A stretch of 64,000 bases of DNA from Nitratiruptor sp. YY08-10 (lineage in GTDB: Bacteria; Campylobacterota; Campylobacteria; Campylobacterales; Nitratiruptoraceae), in the NCBI RefSeq assembly GCF_016629565.1, contig NZ_AP023057.1, forward strand, positions 1,426,001-1,490,000, given 5' to 3'. Below the pieces are notes generated by a model. It saw only the letters and a program-made list of their open reading frames with translations, was not told the DNA's origin and did no database searches. Shown piece after piece: positions 1-8,468 of the stretch (positions are counted from its first letter, which is position 1; each line of letters opens with the position of its first letter). Made by a program: the position numbers and the translations under genes.

Positions 1-501
1 CATCATCAGTTTGCTATAGCCATAGACATTGGCCGGAGCCTCTTGGCCAACTTTATGGGGCCCTGGAAGTTTGCCATAGACTGCCCCGCTGCTGGCATAG
101 ATCATCTTCGCACCATCGATTTTGGCTTTTTGCAGCAGATCTTTGAAAGCCTCCAGGTTGGTTTGCATAACAAGCTTTTGGTTTTGCACGGTAGTATCGC
201 TGATAGCGGCTTGGTGAAAGATATAGTCAAAGCGAAACGCACTCAGCTTTTCCAAATCCTCTTTGGAGTTGATATCTCCAGTGATGATCTCTCCCGTGAA
301 ATCTTGTAGATTCTTGAAATGTCCAAAACTGAGAAGATTGCCATTATCTAGCTTCGTTTCATCTCTAAATCGATCGAAAACCACAACCTTCGCATTTGGG
401 TAGTTTTCTTGAAAATAAAGAGCCAGATTACTTCCAATGAATCCGGCTCCACCCGTTATCAAAATCGTTTTTGTATTAAAATCGATATCGCTATATCGCA
501 T
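1..501 (-). CDS. hldD: ADP-L-glycero-D-manno-heptose 6-epimerase, N-terminal part (runs off the window)
   Basis: Converts ADP-D-glycero-manno-heptose to the L-glycero form for the LPS inner core, in the cytoplasm. Only the first 167 residues are in the window; the C-terminus lies beyond base 1. An NAD(P)-binding Rossmann start is visible (GGAGFIG, residues 17-23), followed by the short-chain dehydrogenase pair Y160-xxx-K164 (YGYSK). The start is the ATG at 501, ten bases after the end of gmhB, so the two are probably co-transcribed. A general NAD-dependent sugar epimerase is the alternative, but the gmhB neighbour favours the heptose pathway. Confidence 0.85.
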   Translation of the reverse strand, partial: MRYSDIDFNTKTILITGGAGFIGSNLALYFQENYPNAKVVVFDRFRDETKLDNGNLLSFGHFKNLQDFTGEIITGDINSKEDLEKLSAFRFDYIFHQAAISDTTVQNQKLVMQTNLEAFKDLLQKAKIDGAKMIYASSGAVYGKLPGPHKVGQEAPANVYGYSKLMM

Positions 502-510
502 CCGTTCCCT

Positions 511-1011
511 TCACTGCTTAATTATGTTAATTGTATCAAAAAGAGAAGTTGCCTGATATTTCGCATCTTTATCTGAACCTATGATAATGGTATTTTCTAT
601 ACCGGTTCTTTTGGCTGCTTCGATATCACTTGGTTTATCGCCAATCATCCAAGATTTTTTCGGATCGATTCCAAATTCATCGATCGCTTTGAGTAGCATC
701 CCAGGCATCGGTTTTCTACATGCACACTCCATATCGGGATGGTGGGGGCAGTGATAGATCTTGTCGATTGTTATGCCTCTTTTTTTGAATTCATTCACCA
801 TCCAGGCACTCAAAGCATAAAAATCATTCTGTGTATAGTACCCACGACCGATTCCAGATTGGTTGGTTACGATAAAAAGATGGTATCCAAGATTTTGAAA
901 GTGCTTCAATGCTTCAAAAACACCTGGTAAAAATCGGAAATCTCGGATCGTATGAACATATCCACTATCTTCGTTGATTACACCGTCTCGATCCAAAAAA
1001 ACCGCTTTCAT
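511..1011 (-). CDS. gmhB: D-glycero-beta-D-manno-heptose 1,7-bisphosphate 7-phosphatase
   Basis: HAD-superfamily phosphatase that removes the 7-phosphate of heptose bisphosphate during ADP-heptose synthesis. The 166 residues start with the catalytic DxD (D7, D9 in LDRDG). A zinc-binding loop with C88, H90, C96 and C98 is typical of GmhB, and the second acidic motif is GDKPSD near 124-129. Length is normal for the family. It lies directly upstream of hldD on the same strand, so the two LPS core genes form a unit. Confidence 0.93.
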   Translation of the reverse strand: MKAVFLDRDGVINEDSGYVHTIRDFRFLPGVFEALKHFQNLGYHLFIVTNQSGIGRGYYTQNDFYALSAWMVNEFKKRGITIDKIYHCPHHPDMECACRKPMPGMLLKAIDEFGIDPKKSWMIGDKPSDIEAAKRTGIENTIIIGSDKDAKYQATSLFDTINIIKQ

Positions 1012-1016
1012 TATGT

Positions 1017-1022
1017 TATAAT
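1017..1022 (+). promoter_or_regulatory. extended -10 element for the 38-residue ORF
   Basis: TGTTATAAT at 1014-1022 matches the extended -10 consensus TGnTATAAT. No -35 is visible 17 bases upstream, as expected for an extended -10 site. The expected start of transcription, six or seven bases downstream, falls on the ATG at 1029, so the transcript would be leaderless. This is inference from spacing only. Confidence 0.4.
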
Positions 1023-1028
1023 GACCTT

Positions 1029-1145
1029 ATGGAAAAGATTTTAACCAACCCCGCATTACCGCAAATTGCTGTTTGGTTTGCTTTGCCGATACTGCTTGGA
1101 GTGCTTTGGTATCTGCTTGATAAACAGAACAAACGTGACCTTTAG
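1029..1145 (+). CDS. possible 38-residue single-span membrane protein
   Basis: A short open frame that fills the gap between gmhB and ccoS on the opposite strand. It starts at the ATG at 1029 and ends with TAG at 1143-1145, overlapping the ccoS stop by four bases. The product has one hydrophobic segment (about residues 13-29, rich in A, V, W, L) and a charged tail ending KQNKRDL. There is no Shine-Dalgarno sequence, but a good extended -10 ends six bases before the ATG. I recognise no family, and a chance ORF remains possible. Confidence 0.35.
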   Translation: MEKILTNPALPQIAVWFALPILLGVLWYLLDKQNKRDL

Positions 1146-1381
1146 TTTGGCATAATACGTCTGTCTTGACGCCGTTTCTCAAGAGCTTTTTTCTTTTTTT
1201 CTTCCATCATAACAGCATCTTTAAGTTCCTCTTCACCATCAAATCTCGCACCATCCAAAAATTTTCCCGTATCATCAAATTGTCCGGTTTTCAGTCCCCA
1301 AATCAAAGCAAAGAGTCCAAACGCTCCCAGCAAAGTTGAGATAAATATCATCATGCCTATTACCCAAGCATCCATTCTCAC
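1142..1381 (-). CDS. ccoS: cbb3-type cytochrome oxidase assembly protein CcoS
   Basis: Small inner-membrane factor needed for cofactor insertion into cbb3 oxidase. The 79 residues hold one N-terminal membrane span (about 5-30, with the typical F-x-LIWGLKTGQFDD continuation) and a long charged cytoplasmic tail, somewhat longer than usual. Its ATG overlaps the end of ccoI by four bases. The ccoI-ccoS pairing is the classic arrangement, which supports the call despite the small size. Confidence 0.88.
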   Translation of the reverse strand: MRMDAWVIGMMIFISTLLGAFGLFALIWGLKTGQFDDTGKFLDGARFDGEEELKDAVMMEEKKKKALEKRRQDRRIMPN

Positions 1382-3783
1382 ACCTTAAAAAATTTTATCC
1401 GCATACTATTTCCAACAACCGTCAATGAACTGAGTGACATAAAAAGTGCCGCAAAGAGCGGATTGATGTATCCAAGCATCGCCAAAGGAATAGTGACTAC
1501 ATTATACAACAAAGATAAAGCCAGATTCTCTTTGACAGCAAGGAAAACACGGCGGCGCAGACGAAGGGACTCATAGATTTTCATAGGTTTTTCATCCAAA
1601 AGCACCACATCACTCACACTCATCGCGATATCAGCCCCACTTCCCATAGCAATGGCTATATCACTGCATGCAAGAGCGATAGCATCGTTGATACCATCGC
1701 CTGCCATGATAACAACTCTACCTTCGCTATGAAGTTTTTCGATAAACGCACTTTTATCCTGCGGTAAAAGTTTGGCTTTGACATGTTCGATCCCTACCAG
1801 TTTTGCCACCTTTTGAGCCGTCTTTTCGTTATCTCCTGTAAGCATCCAAACATCAAGCCCCATCTCTTTTATCTTTGCTATCGCCTCCGCAGCACCCTCT
1901 CGAAGCTTATCGCTCAGTTCATACAGTGCCATCAATTTTCCATCCACTGCTATAGCAAAAAGGGAGTTTTCCCCTTCATACGCTATCTCTATCCCATGCT
2001 CTTGTAAAAAGTGGATACTTCCAGCAATAATTTTTTTTCCTTCAATAACAGCTTCCAGACCTTTTGCTTTTATCTCTTTGATATCTTTAATAGGCAAAAG
2101 CCTCTCATATCCTTTTGCTTTACAATACTCCCACACTCCCTTGCTGATTGGGTGGTTGGAGTGTTCTGTCAATGTATAGGCGATATTTTGATCAAATTGT
2201 GGATCAAAAAGCTCCACTCCAACAACGCTTGGTTTGCCTTTGGTGATGGTGCCCGTTTTATCCAGAACCAATGTATCGGCTTTGGACATGGTTTCCAAAA
2301 AAGAAGCTTCTTTGAAAAGTACCCCTTTTTTTAGGGCTTCCGAGATACCAACAAGGGTCGCCATCGGTGTTGCAAGCCCTAAAGCGCAAGGACACGCTAT
2401 CACAATTACACTTACGGCAATAATAAGCGATTTTTCAAACTCTGCTGTATACCAAAACCATCCAGCAAAAGTAAGAACGGCAAGGGTTAAAATGATCAGA
2501 CTGAAATAACCGCTGATCTGATTGGCAAGTTGCTCAAGTTTCGGTTTTTTTGCGATGGAGTCTTCCAGCAGATCTGCGATATTTGAAAGCAGTGAAGTAG
2601 AAAAATCTTTTGTTGCTTTGTAGCGAATCACACTATCAAGCAAGATAGAGCCACTTAAAACCTCATCTCCCTCTTTTTTATAGACCGGTTCACTCTCTCC
2701 GGTTAGGCTGCTTTCATCAAAGCTTCCTTCTCCACTGATAATGACACCATCTATCACCACTTTATCGCCAGCTTTAATCTCGATAGTATCGCCAACTTCC
2801 ACATTTTCTACAGACACCAGGCTCTTTTCGTTGTTTTTCACCACAACAACTTCTGTTGGTACCGAACCAAGAAGTGAGTCGATCGTATCGACAGCTTGTT
2901 TTTTGCTTAATACCTCCAAATATTTCCCAACAAGCACAAAAGTGATGATCATCGTCACTGAATCAAAATAGACTTCGCCACTACGCGTCACCATTGCATA
3001 GATTGAGTAGATGTAAGTTAGCAGTGCTCCAGTAGCTACCAAAAAGTCCATATTGATAAAGCGGTTTTTCAGGCCATAGTAAGCCCCTTTGAAAAATACC
3101 CAGCCACTGTAAAAAAGCGTAGGTGTCGCCAAAGCAAATTCTGCAATGTCTAAAATCTGTTTGACATCGCCACGCATTCCGGTAAAAAAACCCACATATT
3201 TCGCAATAGCGATCCACATGATATTCATCGTAGCAAATACGGCTAGCAAAATTCTTGCATAGTAATCGCGCCTTGTTTTGACAGCTCTTTCTTCTTGGAG
3301 TTTTGGATCGTATGGATAAGCGTTATAACCGATGGATCGAATCGTCTCTATGATCTTTGAGAGCTTTATCTCCTCTGGATCCCAGACGATTTTTGCTTTA
3401 TTGTTGGTGTAGTTGATAGAGGCTTCGATAATTCCAGGAGTTTTGTGAAGGACCTTTTCATTGAGCCAGACACAGGCTGAACAGTGGATTCCCTCAATAA
3501 TTAAGTAAATTTCATTCAAACCATCCGAACGTTTTTTCACATACTTTTTGGTAAAACCCTCTAGATCAAACTTTTCCAAATCCTCTTTTTTTTGCTGAGC
3601 AGGTGTCAGCTTCGTATCACCAAGCTTGTCATAGAAACTATCAAGTCCTTCACTTCGTAAAAGATGATAAACTCCTTGACACCCCTTGCAGCAAAAGTAC
3701 CTCTTTTCACCATCTATTTCATCTTCGATCATCACCTTTTCATCAAACTCCAAATGGCAATGATCGCACTTTATTTTTGACAA
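1378..3783 (-). CDS. ccoI: copper-translocating P-type ATPase for cbb3 oxidase assembly
   Basis: P1B-type ATPase (CcoI/FixI) that exports copper for assembly of cbb3 cytochrome oxidase. The 801 residues show an N-terminal cysteine cluster (C6, C9, C31, C32, C35) and a heavy-metal domain with CSAC at 101-104. They also show the TGES actuator loop at 361-364, the membrane CPC at 464-466 and the phosphorylated DKTGT at 508-512. The N-terminal cysteine domain is characteristic of FixI/CcoI rather than housekeeping CopA. It overlaps the upstream asparaginase-like gene by 13 bases and ccoS by four. The oxidase structural genes are not in the window. Confidence 0.93.
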   Translation of the reverse strand: MSKIKCDHCHLEFDEKVMIEDEIDGEKRYFCCKGCQGVYHLLRSEGLDSFYDKLGDTKLTPAQQKKEDLEKFDLEGFTKKYVKKRSDGLNEIYLIIEGIHCSACVWLNEKVLHKTPGIIEASINYTNNKAKIVWDPEEIKLSKIIETIRSIGYNAYPYDPKLQEERAVKTRRDYYARILLAVFATMNIMWIAIAKYVGFFTGMRGDVKQILDIAEFALATPTLFYSGWVFFKGAYYGLKNRFINMDFLVATGALLTYIYSIYAMVTRSGEVYFDSVTMIITFVLVGKYLEVLSKKQAVDTIDSLLGSVPTEVVVVKNNEKSLVSVENVEVGDTIEIKAGDKVVIDGVIISGEGSFDESSLTGESEPVYKKEGDEVLSGSILLDSVIRYKATKDFSTSLLSNIADLLEDSIAKKPKLEQLANQISGYFSLIILTLAVLTFAGWFWYTAEFEKSLIIAVSVIVIACPCALGLATPMATLVGISEALKKGVLFKEASFLETMSKADTLVLDKTGTITKGKPSVVGVELFDPQFDQNIAYTLTEHSNHPISKGVWEYCKAKGYERLLPIKDIKEIKAKGLEAVIEGKKIIAGSIHFLQEHGIEIAYEGENSLFAIAVDGKLMALYELSDKLREGAAEAIAKIKEMGLDVWMLTGDNEKTAQKVAKLVGIEHVKAKLLPQDKSAFIEKLHSEGRVVIMAGDGINDAIALACSDIAIAMGSGADIAMSVSDVVLLDEKPMKIYESLRLRRRVFLAVKENLALSLLYNVVTIPLAMLGYINPLFAALFMSLSSLTVVGNSMRIKFFKV

Positions 3784-4253
3784 AAGACTCCCCTTGCTCG
3801 ATCTTTGTAGACTCGATCATACCTATCTACAATACCATGCATCGCAATAAATACACCATCCTCATAGGTGTATCGGACTTTGGCGATTGCCAATGCCAAA
3901 TTGGCTGAGGCTTCTACTGGATCGATACTATATGGCACCATCGCTCCTGTAAATACCACACATTGGTTATGAATATACGGTGCAACGAATGCTGCACTTT
4001 TATCCATTGTATCGGTCCCATGTACAATAACGATCCGTTTTCTATTACAATTTTTGATTGCTTGCAGCAACAGTTCCCTATCTTCATCACTAAATTCCAA
4101 ACTATCTTTATATATGAGACCTTGGATTTCTATCTGTAAAAAATTTTTCTTCAAAAAATCATGAACTATATCATTGTTTTGAGGAACGATTAGTTCCCCT
4201 TTGATAGGATCATAGATTTTATTAAATGTTCCACCGGTATTGAGTATAATCAC
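3771..4253 (-). CDS. asparaginase-family N-terminal domain protein
   Basis: The product resembles only the N-terminal domain of type I/II L-asparaginases: 160 residues against about 330. Visible motifs are the nucleophile loop NTGGT near the N-terminus, the second threonine motif HGTDTMD and the FTGAM strand. The C-terminal domain is absent, with no sign of a frameshifted remainder nearby. The start is a GTG at 4253 with AAAGG upstream. The gene overlaps ccoI by 13 bases. Asparagine hydrolysis is possible but cannot be assumed from a lone domain. Confidence 0.7.
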   Translation of the reverse strand: MIILNTGGTFNKIYDPIKGELIVPQNNDIVHDFLKKNFLQIEIQGLIYKDSLEFSDEDRELLLQAIKNCNRKRIVIVHGTDTMDKSAAFVAPYIHNQCVVFTGAMVPYSIDPVEASANLALAIAKVRYTYEDGVFIAMHGIVDRYDRVYKDRARGVFCQK

Positions 4254-4274
4254 ACCACACCTTTAAGGAGTAAA

Positions 4275-4664
4275 ATGAACGAGACTATTATATATGTTTT
4301 TACTTTAGCCCTTTTTGAACTCTATGAATCAAGCTGGCAACGTGGGTCCACATTTGGCGCCATTATCAACAATATCTATGCACGATACAAAAGAAGTGTG
4401 TTTTATCTCATACTTTCTCATCCAGCGTTTATCTTTTGTCTCTATCTTGGTGTAGCCTACGATTTAACAAACTTTTGGTTTTTAAGTATTCTTTTTTTGA
4501 AGTTTCTTGATATAAGTTACAAACTGGTTTTAGCCAAAAAAATTGAAGAGCATCGTTTAGCTGAAGTTTTGCCTATTCCCCTTGATATGCCTATCCAGCC
4601 ATGGATGATGTATCTCAACGTTATTTTATACCCGCTTTTTCTTTATCTTGCTTTTGTAACTTGA
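4275..4664 (+). CDS. uncharacterised integral membrane protein
   Basis: 129 residues, not recognised. Three or four hydrophobic spans are visible: about 3-18, 40-62, 65-85 and 107-128. The loop before the last span is proline-rich (LPIPLDMPIQPW). TAAGGAG is well placed before the ATG at 4275. It lies only 21 bases from the divergent asparaginase-like gene, so its promoter must lie inside that gene. The downstream rho gene has its own promoter overlapping this gene's stop codon. No function is proposed. Confidence 0.75.
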   Translation: MNETIIYVFTLALFELYESSWQRGSTFGAIINNIYARYKRSVFYLILSHPAFIFCLYLGVAYDLTNFWFLSILFLKFLDISYKLVLAKKIEEHRLAEVLPIPLDMPIQPWMMYLNVILYPLFLYLAFVT

Positions 4665-4689
4665 CTTCATATAGCAGTTGTTATAAAAT
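4661..4689 (+). promoter_or_regulatory. sigma-70 type promoter of rho
   Basis: TTGACT at 4661-4666, a 17-base spacer and TAAAAT at 4684-4689. It overlaps the stop codon of the preceding membrane-protein gene. Transcription would start near 4696, giving a leader of about 75 bases before the rho ATG. Confidence 0.6.
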
Positions 4690-4770
4690 TAGCCAAGCGA
4701 AATTGCCAAATATACAACTTCATCAAACTTCTAAACTCACCCATTGGCAAGTTCAACAAAGAAGGAAAGC
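4690..4770 (+). promoter_or_regulatory. rho leader with inverted repeat
   Basis: The untranslated leader carries a perfect seven-base inverted repeat, TTGCCAA at 4703-4709 and TTGGCAA at 4744-4750. The loop is 34 bases of A/C-rich, G-poor sequence. C-rich, unstructured RNA is what Rho prefers to bind, and rho is autoregulated in its leader in other bacteria. A role here is inferred only. Confidence 0.35.
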
Positions 4771-6135
4771 ATGAGCGAAAAAAATAGCAACCAAAATGAA
4801 TTGAGCGAAGAAAACTCCACTTCTACTCAAAATACAGAGCAAAAGAACAATCACAAACGAACCCACATACCTGTGGAAGGTTACACGATAGAAGAACTAC
4901 GAACAAAGACGATCGACGATCTTTTAGCAATTGCCGGTGAACTCGGCATCGAAAACCCGCAAGAGCTTAAACGTCAAGATTTGATGTTTGAAATTTTAAA
5001 AAACCAGGTGAGCAAAGGCGGGTATATCCTCTTTACCGGCATTTTGGAGATCACTCCTGAAGGGTATGGATTTTTACGAGCCATCAACGAAAACTTCTCC
5101 AACAGTGCCAACGATGCGTATGTCAGTGCTACGCAGATACGAAGATTTGCCCTTCGAACGGGAGATATCGTCACAGGTCAAGTCCGGCCTCCAAAAGATC
5201 AGGAGCGCTACTACGCTCTTTTGAAAATTGAAGCAATCAACTATCTGCCACCGGAAGAGTCCAAAAGAAGACCACTTTTTGATAACCTCACACCACTCTA
5301 TCCAACAGAGCGGCTCAAACTAGAATACGACCCAACACGTCTTACAGGCAGAGTGCTTGATCTTTTTACTCCCATAGGAAAAGGGCAGCGGGCTCTCATA
5401 GTCGCACCACCAAGAAGTGGAAAAACGGAGCTTATGAAAGAGCTTGCCCACGGTATCGCAAAAAATCATCCAGAAGTGGAACTCATTGTCCTTTTGGTTG
5501 ACGAAAGACCAGAAGAAGTGACCGATATGGAGCGAAGCGTCAAAGGAGAAGTCTACAGTTCCACATTCGACATGCCAGCAAAAAACCATGTCCGCGTAGC
5601 TGAACTCGTCATCGAAAAAGCAAAACGACGTGTAGAGATGGGCAAAGATGTGGTGATCTTGCTTGATTCCATCACTCGCCTTGCAAGAGCATACAATACC
5701 GTAACACCATCAAGCGGGAAAGTGCTTAGCGGTGGGGTCGACGCCAACGCTTTGCATAAACCAAAACGATTTTTTGGGGCTGCAAGAAACATCGAAGAGG
5801 GTGGAAGTCTCACCATCATCTCAACTGCCCTGATCGATACCGGTTCACGTATGGATGAAGTAATTTTTGAAGAGTTCAAAGGAACAGGAAACTGCGAAAT
5901 TGTTCTCGATCGCCGCATTGCAGATCGGCGTATCTATCCAGCAATCGACGTGCTCAAATCTGGCACCAGAAAAGAGGAGCTTCTTGTCGATCCAAATACA
6001 TTGCCAAAAATCTGGGCTCTTCGCAATGCAATGCAGTCCATGGATGAGGTAGAGGCATTGAAATTTTTATATTCAAAAATGTTAAAGACCAAAAATAACG
6101 AAGAGTTTCTCTCTATCATGAATGAAGGGGCCTAA
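4771..6135 (+). CDS. rho: transcription termination factor Rho
   Basis: Hexameric RNA helicase that ends transcription at Rho-dependent sites. I place the start at the ATG at 4771 (MSEKNSN), which follows AAGGA, rather than the in-frame TTG at 4744; this gives 454 residues. A Rho N-terminal domain ([20 protein letters not shown]) and the cold-shock-like RNA-binding domain are followed by the Walker A loop [10 protein letters not shown] and Walker [16 protein letters not shown]. The extra N-terminal 35 residues are polar and rich in N, E and T. murI follows five bases after the stop. Confidence 0.96.
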   Translation: MSEKNSNQNELSEENSTSTQNTEQKNNHKRTHIPVEGYTIEELRTKTIDDLLAIAGELGIENPQELKRQDLMFEILKNQVSKGGYILFTGILEITPEGYGFLRAINENFSNSANDAYVSATQIRRFALRTGDIVTGQVRPPKDQERYYALLKIEAINYLPPEESKRRPLFDNLTPLYPTERLKLEYDPTRLTGRVLDLFTPIGKGQRALIVAPPRSGKTELMKELAHGIAKNHPEVELIVLLVDERPEEVTDMERSVKGEVYSSTFDMPAKNHVRVAELVIEKAKRRVEMGKDVVILLDSITRLARAYNTVTPSSGKVLSGGVDANALHKPKRFFGAARNIEEGGSLTIISTALIDTGSRMDEVIFEEFKGTGNCEIVLDRRIADRRIYPAIDVLKSGTRKEELLVDPNTLPKIWALRNAMQSMDEVEALKFLYSKMLKTKNNEEFLSIMNEGA

Positions 6136-6140
6136 CACTT

Positions 6141-6902
6141 TTGCGAGCTGGCGTTTTCGATAGCGGTGTAGGAGGCCTCACCGTCGTCAAGAGTCTCATT
6201 AAGCACGGTCTTTTTGATGAAATCATCTACTTTGGCGATACCGCAAGGGTCCCTTACGGGCCAAAAGATAAAAATACTATCATTCGATATTCTCTGGAAG
6301 CCCAGGAATTTTTTAAAAATTTTGACGTAGATATCCTCATTACCGCTTGCAACTCCGTCAGTGCCTACGCCATCGAAGAGCTTCGAAGCAATGCACATTT
6401 CCCTGTAATCGGCGTAATCGAACCAGGTGTTTTGGCGCTGCAAAACAGAGGTTTAGATCCCAATAGCCAGATTTTAGTCATTGGAACACAAGCAACGATC
6501 AATAGCGGAAAATATCAAAAGCTGTTACAAGAGCGTGGATACAACAATATTTTGGCAAAAGCCACACCACTGTTTGTTCCAATTGTAGAAGAAGAGATTT
6601 TTGAAGGACCCGTTTTACAAGCAGCACTCCAACACTATTTCAATGACCTTCATCCAGATGCCGTTATTTTGGGCTGTACCCATTTTCCTTTGATACAAGA
6701 TGCCATTGCAAACTATTTTAACAATGAAGCAGTACTTATCCACTCTGGTGAAGCCATTGTAGAGCATCTTCAAAAAGAGCTTGGTATTAAAACAAAAAAA
6801 AGCATGCCAAATCTCAAACTTTTTGCTTCAGAAAATCCGGAAAAGCTCAAAAAAATCGCAGCCCACTGGCTTAGAGATGCATTTAAGACAAATGAGCTAT
6901 AA
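6141..6902 (+). CDS. murI: glutamate racemase
   Basis: Makes D-glutamate for peptidoglycan. The 253 residues contain the two catalytic cysteine motifs, TACNSVSAYA and LGCTHFPL, and the N-terminal FDSGVGGLTV signature. The start is a TTG at 6141, with AAGGGG inside the end of rho as the ribosome site. It lies between rho and dnaX in one transcription unit. Confidence 0.95.
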   Translation: MRAGVFDSGVGGLTVVKSLIKHGLFDEIIYFGDTARVPYGPKDKNTIIRYSLEAQEFFKNFDVDILITACNSVSAYAIEELRSNAHFPVIGVIEPGVLALQNRGLDPNSQILVIGTQATINSGKYQKLLQERGYNNILAKATPLFVPIVEEEIFEGPVLQAALQHYFNDLHPDAVILGCTHFPLIQDAIANYFNNEAVLIHSGEAIVEHLQKELGIKTKKSMPNLKLFASENPEKLKKIAAHWLRDAFKTNEL

Positions 6903-6923
6903 TTGATCAAAAAAGGATGAATC

Positions 6924-8468
6924 TTGGCGCTGGCACTCAAATATCGTCCAAAACGTTTTGAAGACCTCATCGGTCAAGAAGCCGTGACTCAGACACTCCA
7001 GAGGGCTTTGGATACAAAAAATCTCTCCCATGCCTATCTGTTCAGCGGCCTTCGTGGAAGCGGAAAAACAAGTACGGCAAGGATCTTTAGCAAAGCGCTC
7101 ATTTGCGATGAGGGTCCCACAAGCTCACCATGTGAAGTGTGTGAAAATTGCCAGGCAGCCAATGAGGGAAGACATATCGACATTATCGAAATGGATGCAG
7201 CAAGCAACCGTAAGATTGATGATATTAGAGACCTCATCGAACATACGAAATACAAACCCTCCAGTGCCAGATACAAAATATTCATAATCGATGAAGTCCA
7301 TATGCTGACAAAAGAGGCTTTCAATGCTCTTTTAAAAACACTTGAAGAGCCACCTGAATTTGTAAAATTCATTCTTGCCACCACCGACCCATTGAAACTT
7401 CCTGCGACGATTCTGAGCCGTACTCAACATTTTCGATTCAAAAAGATTGCACAAAAAGATATCATCCACCATTTGGAACATATCTTACATCTAGAAAATG
7501 TGGAGTATGAAACAGAGGCTCTAGAAATCCTCGCACGAAGCGGAAGTGGCAGTCTACGCGACACTTTGACACTTCTTGATCAAGCAATAACCTTTGGAAA
7601 AAATAACGTCAGCGTTGACGCAGTCACAAAGATGCTGGGACTGGTTGACCCTAAAAAGATAGAAGCTCTTTTTGATATGATCCTACGTCAGGAGAAAGAA
7701 GCAATTTTGCAAGCTGTACAAGAACTCAGAGATTATGAAGCGCAAATGGTGCTTGATGAAATGCTCATTTACCTTAAAAATCAGCTCTTTAGCAAAAACA
7801 TGCACTTTTCCATGATGCTATATGAACGCTTTTTTAAAATTTTGAGTGATGGGAAAAATCTTCTTTTTGTCAGCGGTGATGATGAGTTTGTTTTGATCAT
7901 TACCCTTATGAAACTGATGGAAGCAACAAAAATAAAAACAGTTGAAGAACTTATAGAAGAGTTCGAATCAAAAGAGACTCCAACGATTTCACACGCTCCT
8001 CTATCTACCCAAACAGCTGAGCAAATAAAACCAAAAATATCCAAACCGGTACAAAAAGATCCTTTCCAACGTTTGATCGACAAACTCTATGAACGAAACT
8101 ATGAACTTGGAGAGTGTTTTGAAAAAAGTGTGAAATTTATCGATTTTAGTGACAATATTTTACGATGGGAAAGCAATCCCCCGGCAGAATGCAAAGAGAA
8201 ACTCAAACACTCCTATCCCACCATTCGGCATTTTGTACAAGAGATTTTTGGTATCGATACGAAAATCGTCAAGGTCAATCCCCCAAAAAGCTGCGATGAG
8301 CCCTCTTCCATGATAGAAGAGGCAGAGTTTGGTGGAAGCTGTATCCAAAAAGAAGTCGGACTCTCTGCAAAAGAGATGGATGGGACCAATATTTTGGAAG
8401 ACCCTTTCATACAAAAAGCTAAAGAGCTTTTCAAAGCAAAAAAAGTAGTTATTAAACCAAAAATTTAA
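6924..8468 (+). CDS. dnaX: DNA polymerase III subunit gamma/tau
   Basis: Clamp-loader ATPase. The start is a TTG at 6924 preceded by AAAAAAGGATG. The 514 residues carry Walker A (GLRGSGKTS), a four-cysteine zinc module around residues 64-79, a DEVH Walker B and the sensor region LSRTQHFRFKK. The C-terminal 150 residues are divergent, as usual for tau. I found no convincing internal frameshift site for a separate gamma form. Its stop overlaps the convergent glycosylase gene by four bases. Confidence 0.94.
   Translation: MALALKYRPKRFEDLIGQEAVTQTLQRALDTKNLSHAYLFSGLRGSGKTSTARIFSKALICDEGPTSSPCEVCENCQAANEGRHIDIIEMDAASNRKIDDIRDLIEHTKYKPSSARYKIFIIDEVHMLTKEAFNALLKTLEEPPEFVKFILATTDPLKLPATILSRTQHFRFKKIAQKDIIHHLEHILHLENVEYETEALEILARSGSGSLRDTLTLLDQAITFGKNNVSVDAVTKMLGLVDPKKIEALFDMILRQEKEAILQAVQELRDYEAQMVLDEMLIYLKNQLFSKNMHFSMMLYERFFKILSDGKNLLFVSGDDEFVLIITLMKLMEATKIKTVEELIEEFESKETPTISHAPLSTQTAEQIKPKISKPVQKDPFQRLIDKLYERNYELGECFEKSVKFIDFSDNILRWESNPPAECKEKLKHSYPTIRHFVQEIFGIDTKIVKVNPPKSCDEPSSMIEEAEFGGSCIQKEVGLSAKEMDGTNILEDPFIQKAKELFKAKKVVIKPKI

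Noticed and set aside
43-309. 88-codon plus-strand frame at the left edge
   Set aside because: Antisense to the hldD coding sequence, which has a clear Rossmann motif.
4744-4770. In-frame TTG at 4744 as the rho start
   Set aside because: It lies within the inverted repeat and has no ribosome site, whereas the ATG at 4771 follows AAGGA.
8436-8448. A-run near the end of dnaX as a programmed frameshift site
   Set aside because: It lies only a few codons before the stop, not at the tau/gamma boundary, and no stimulatory hairpin or upstream Shine-Dalgarno-like element is evident.
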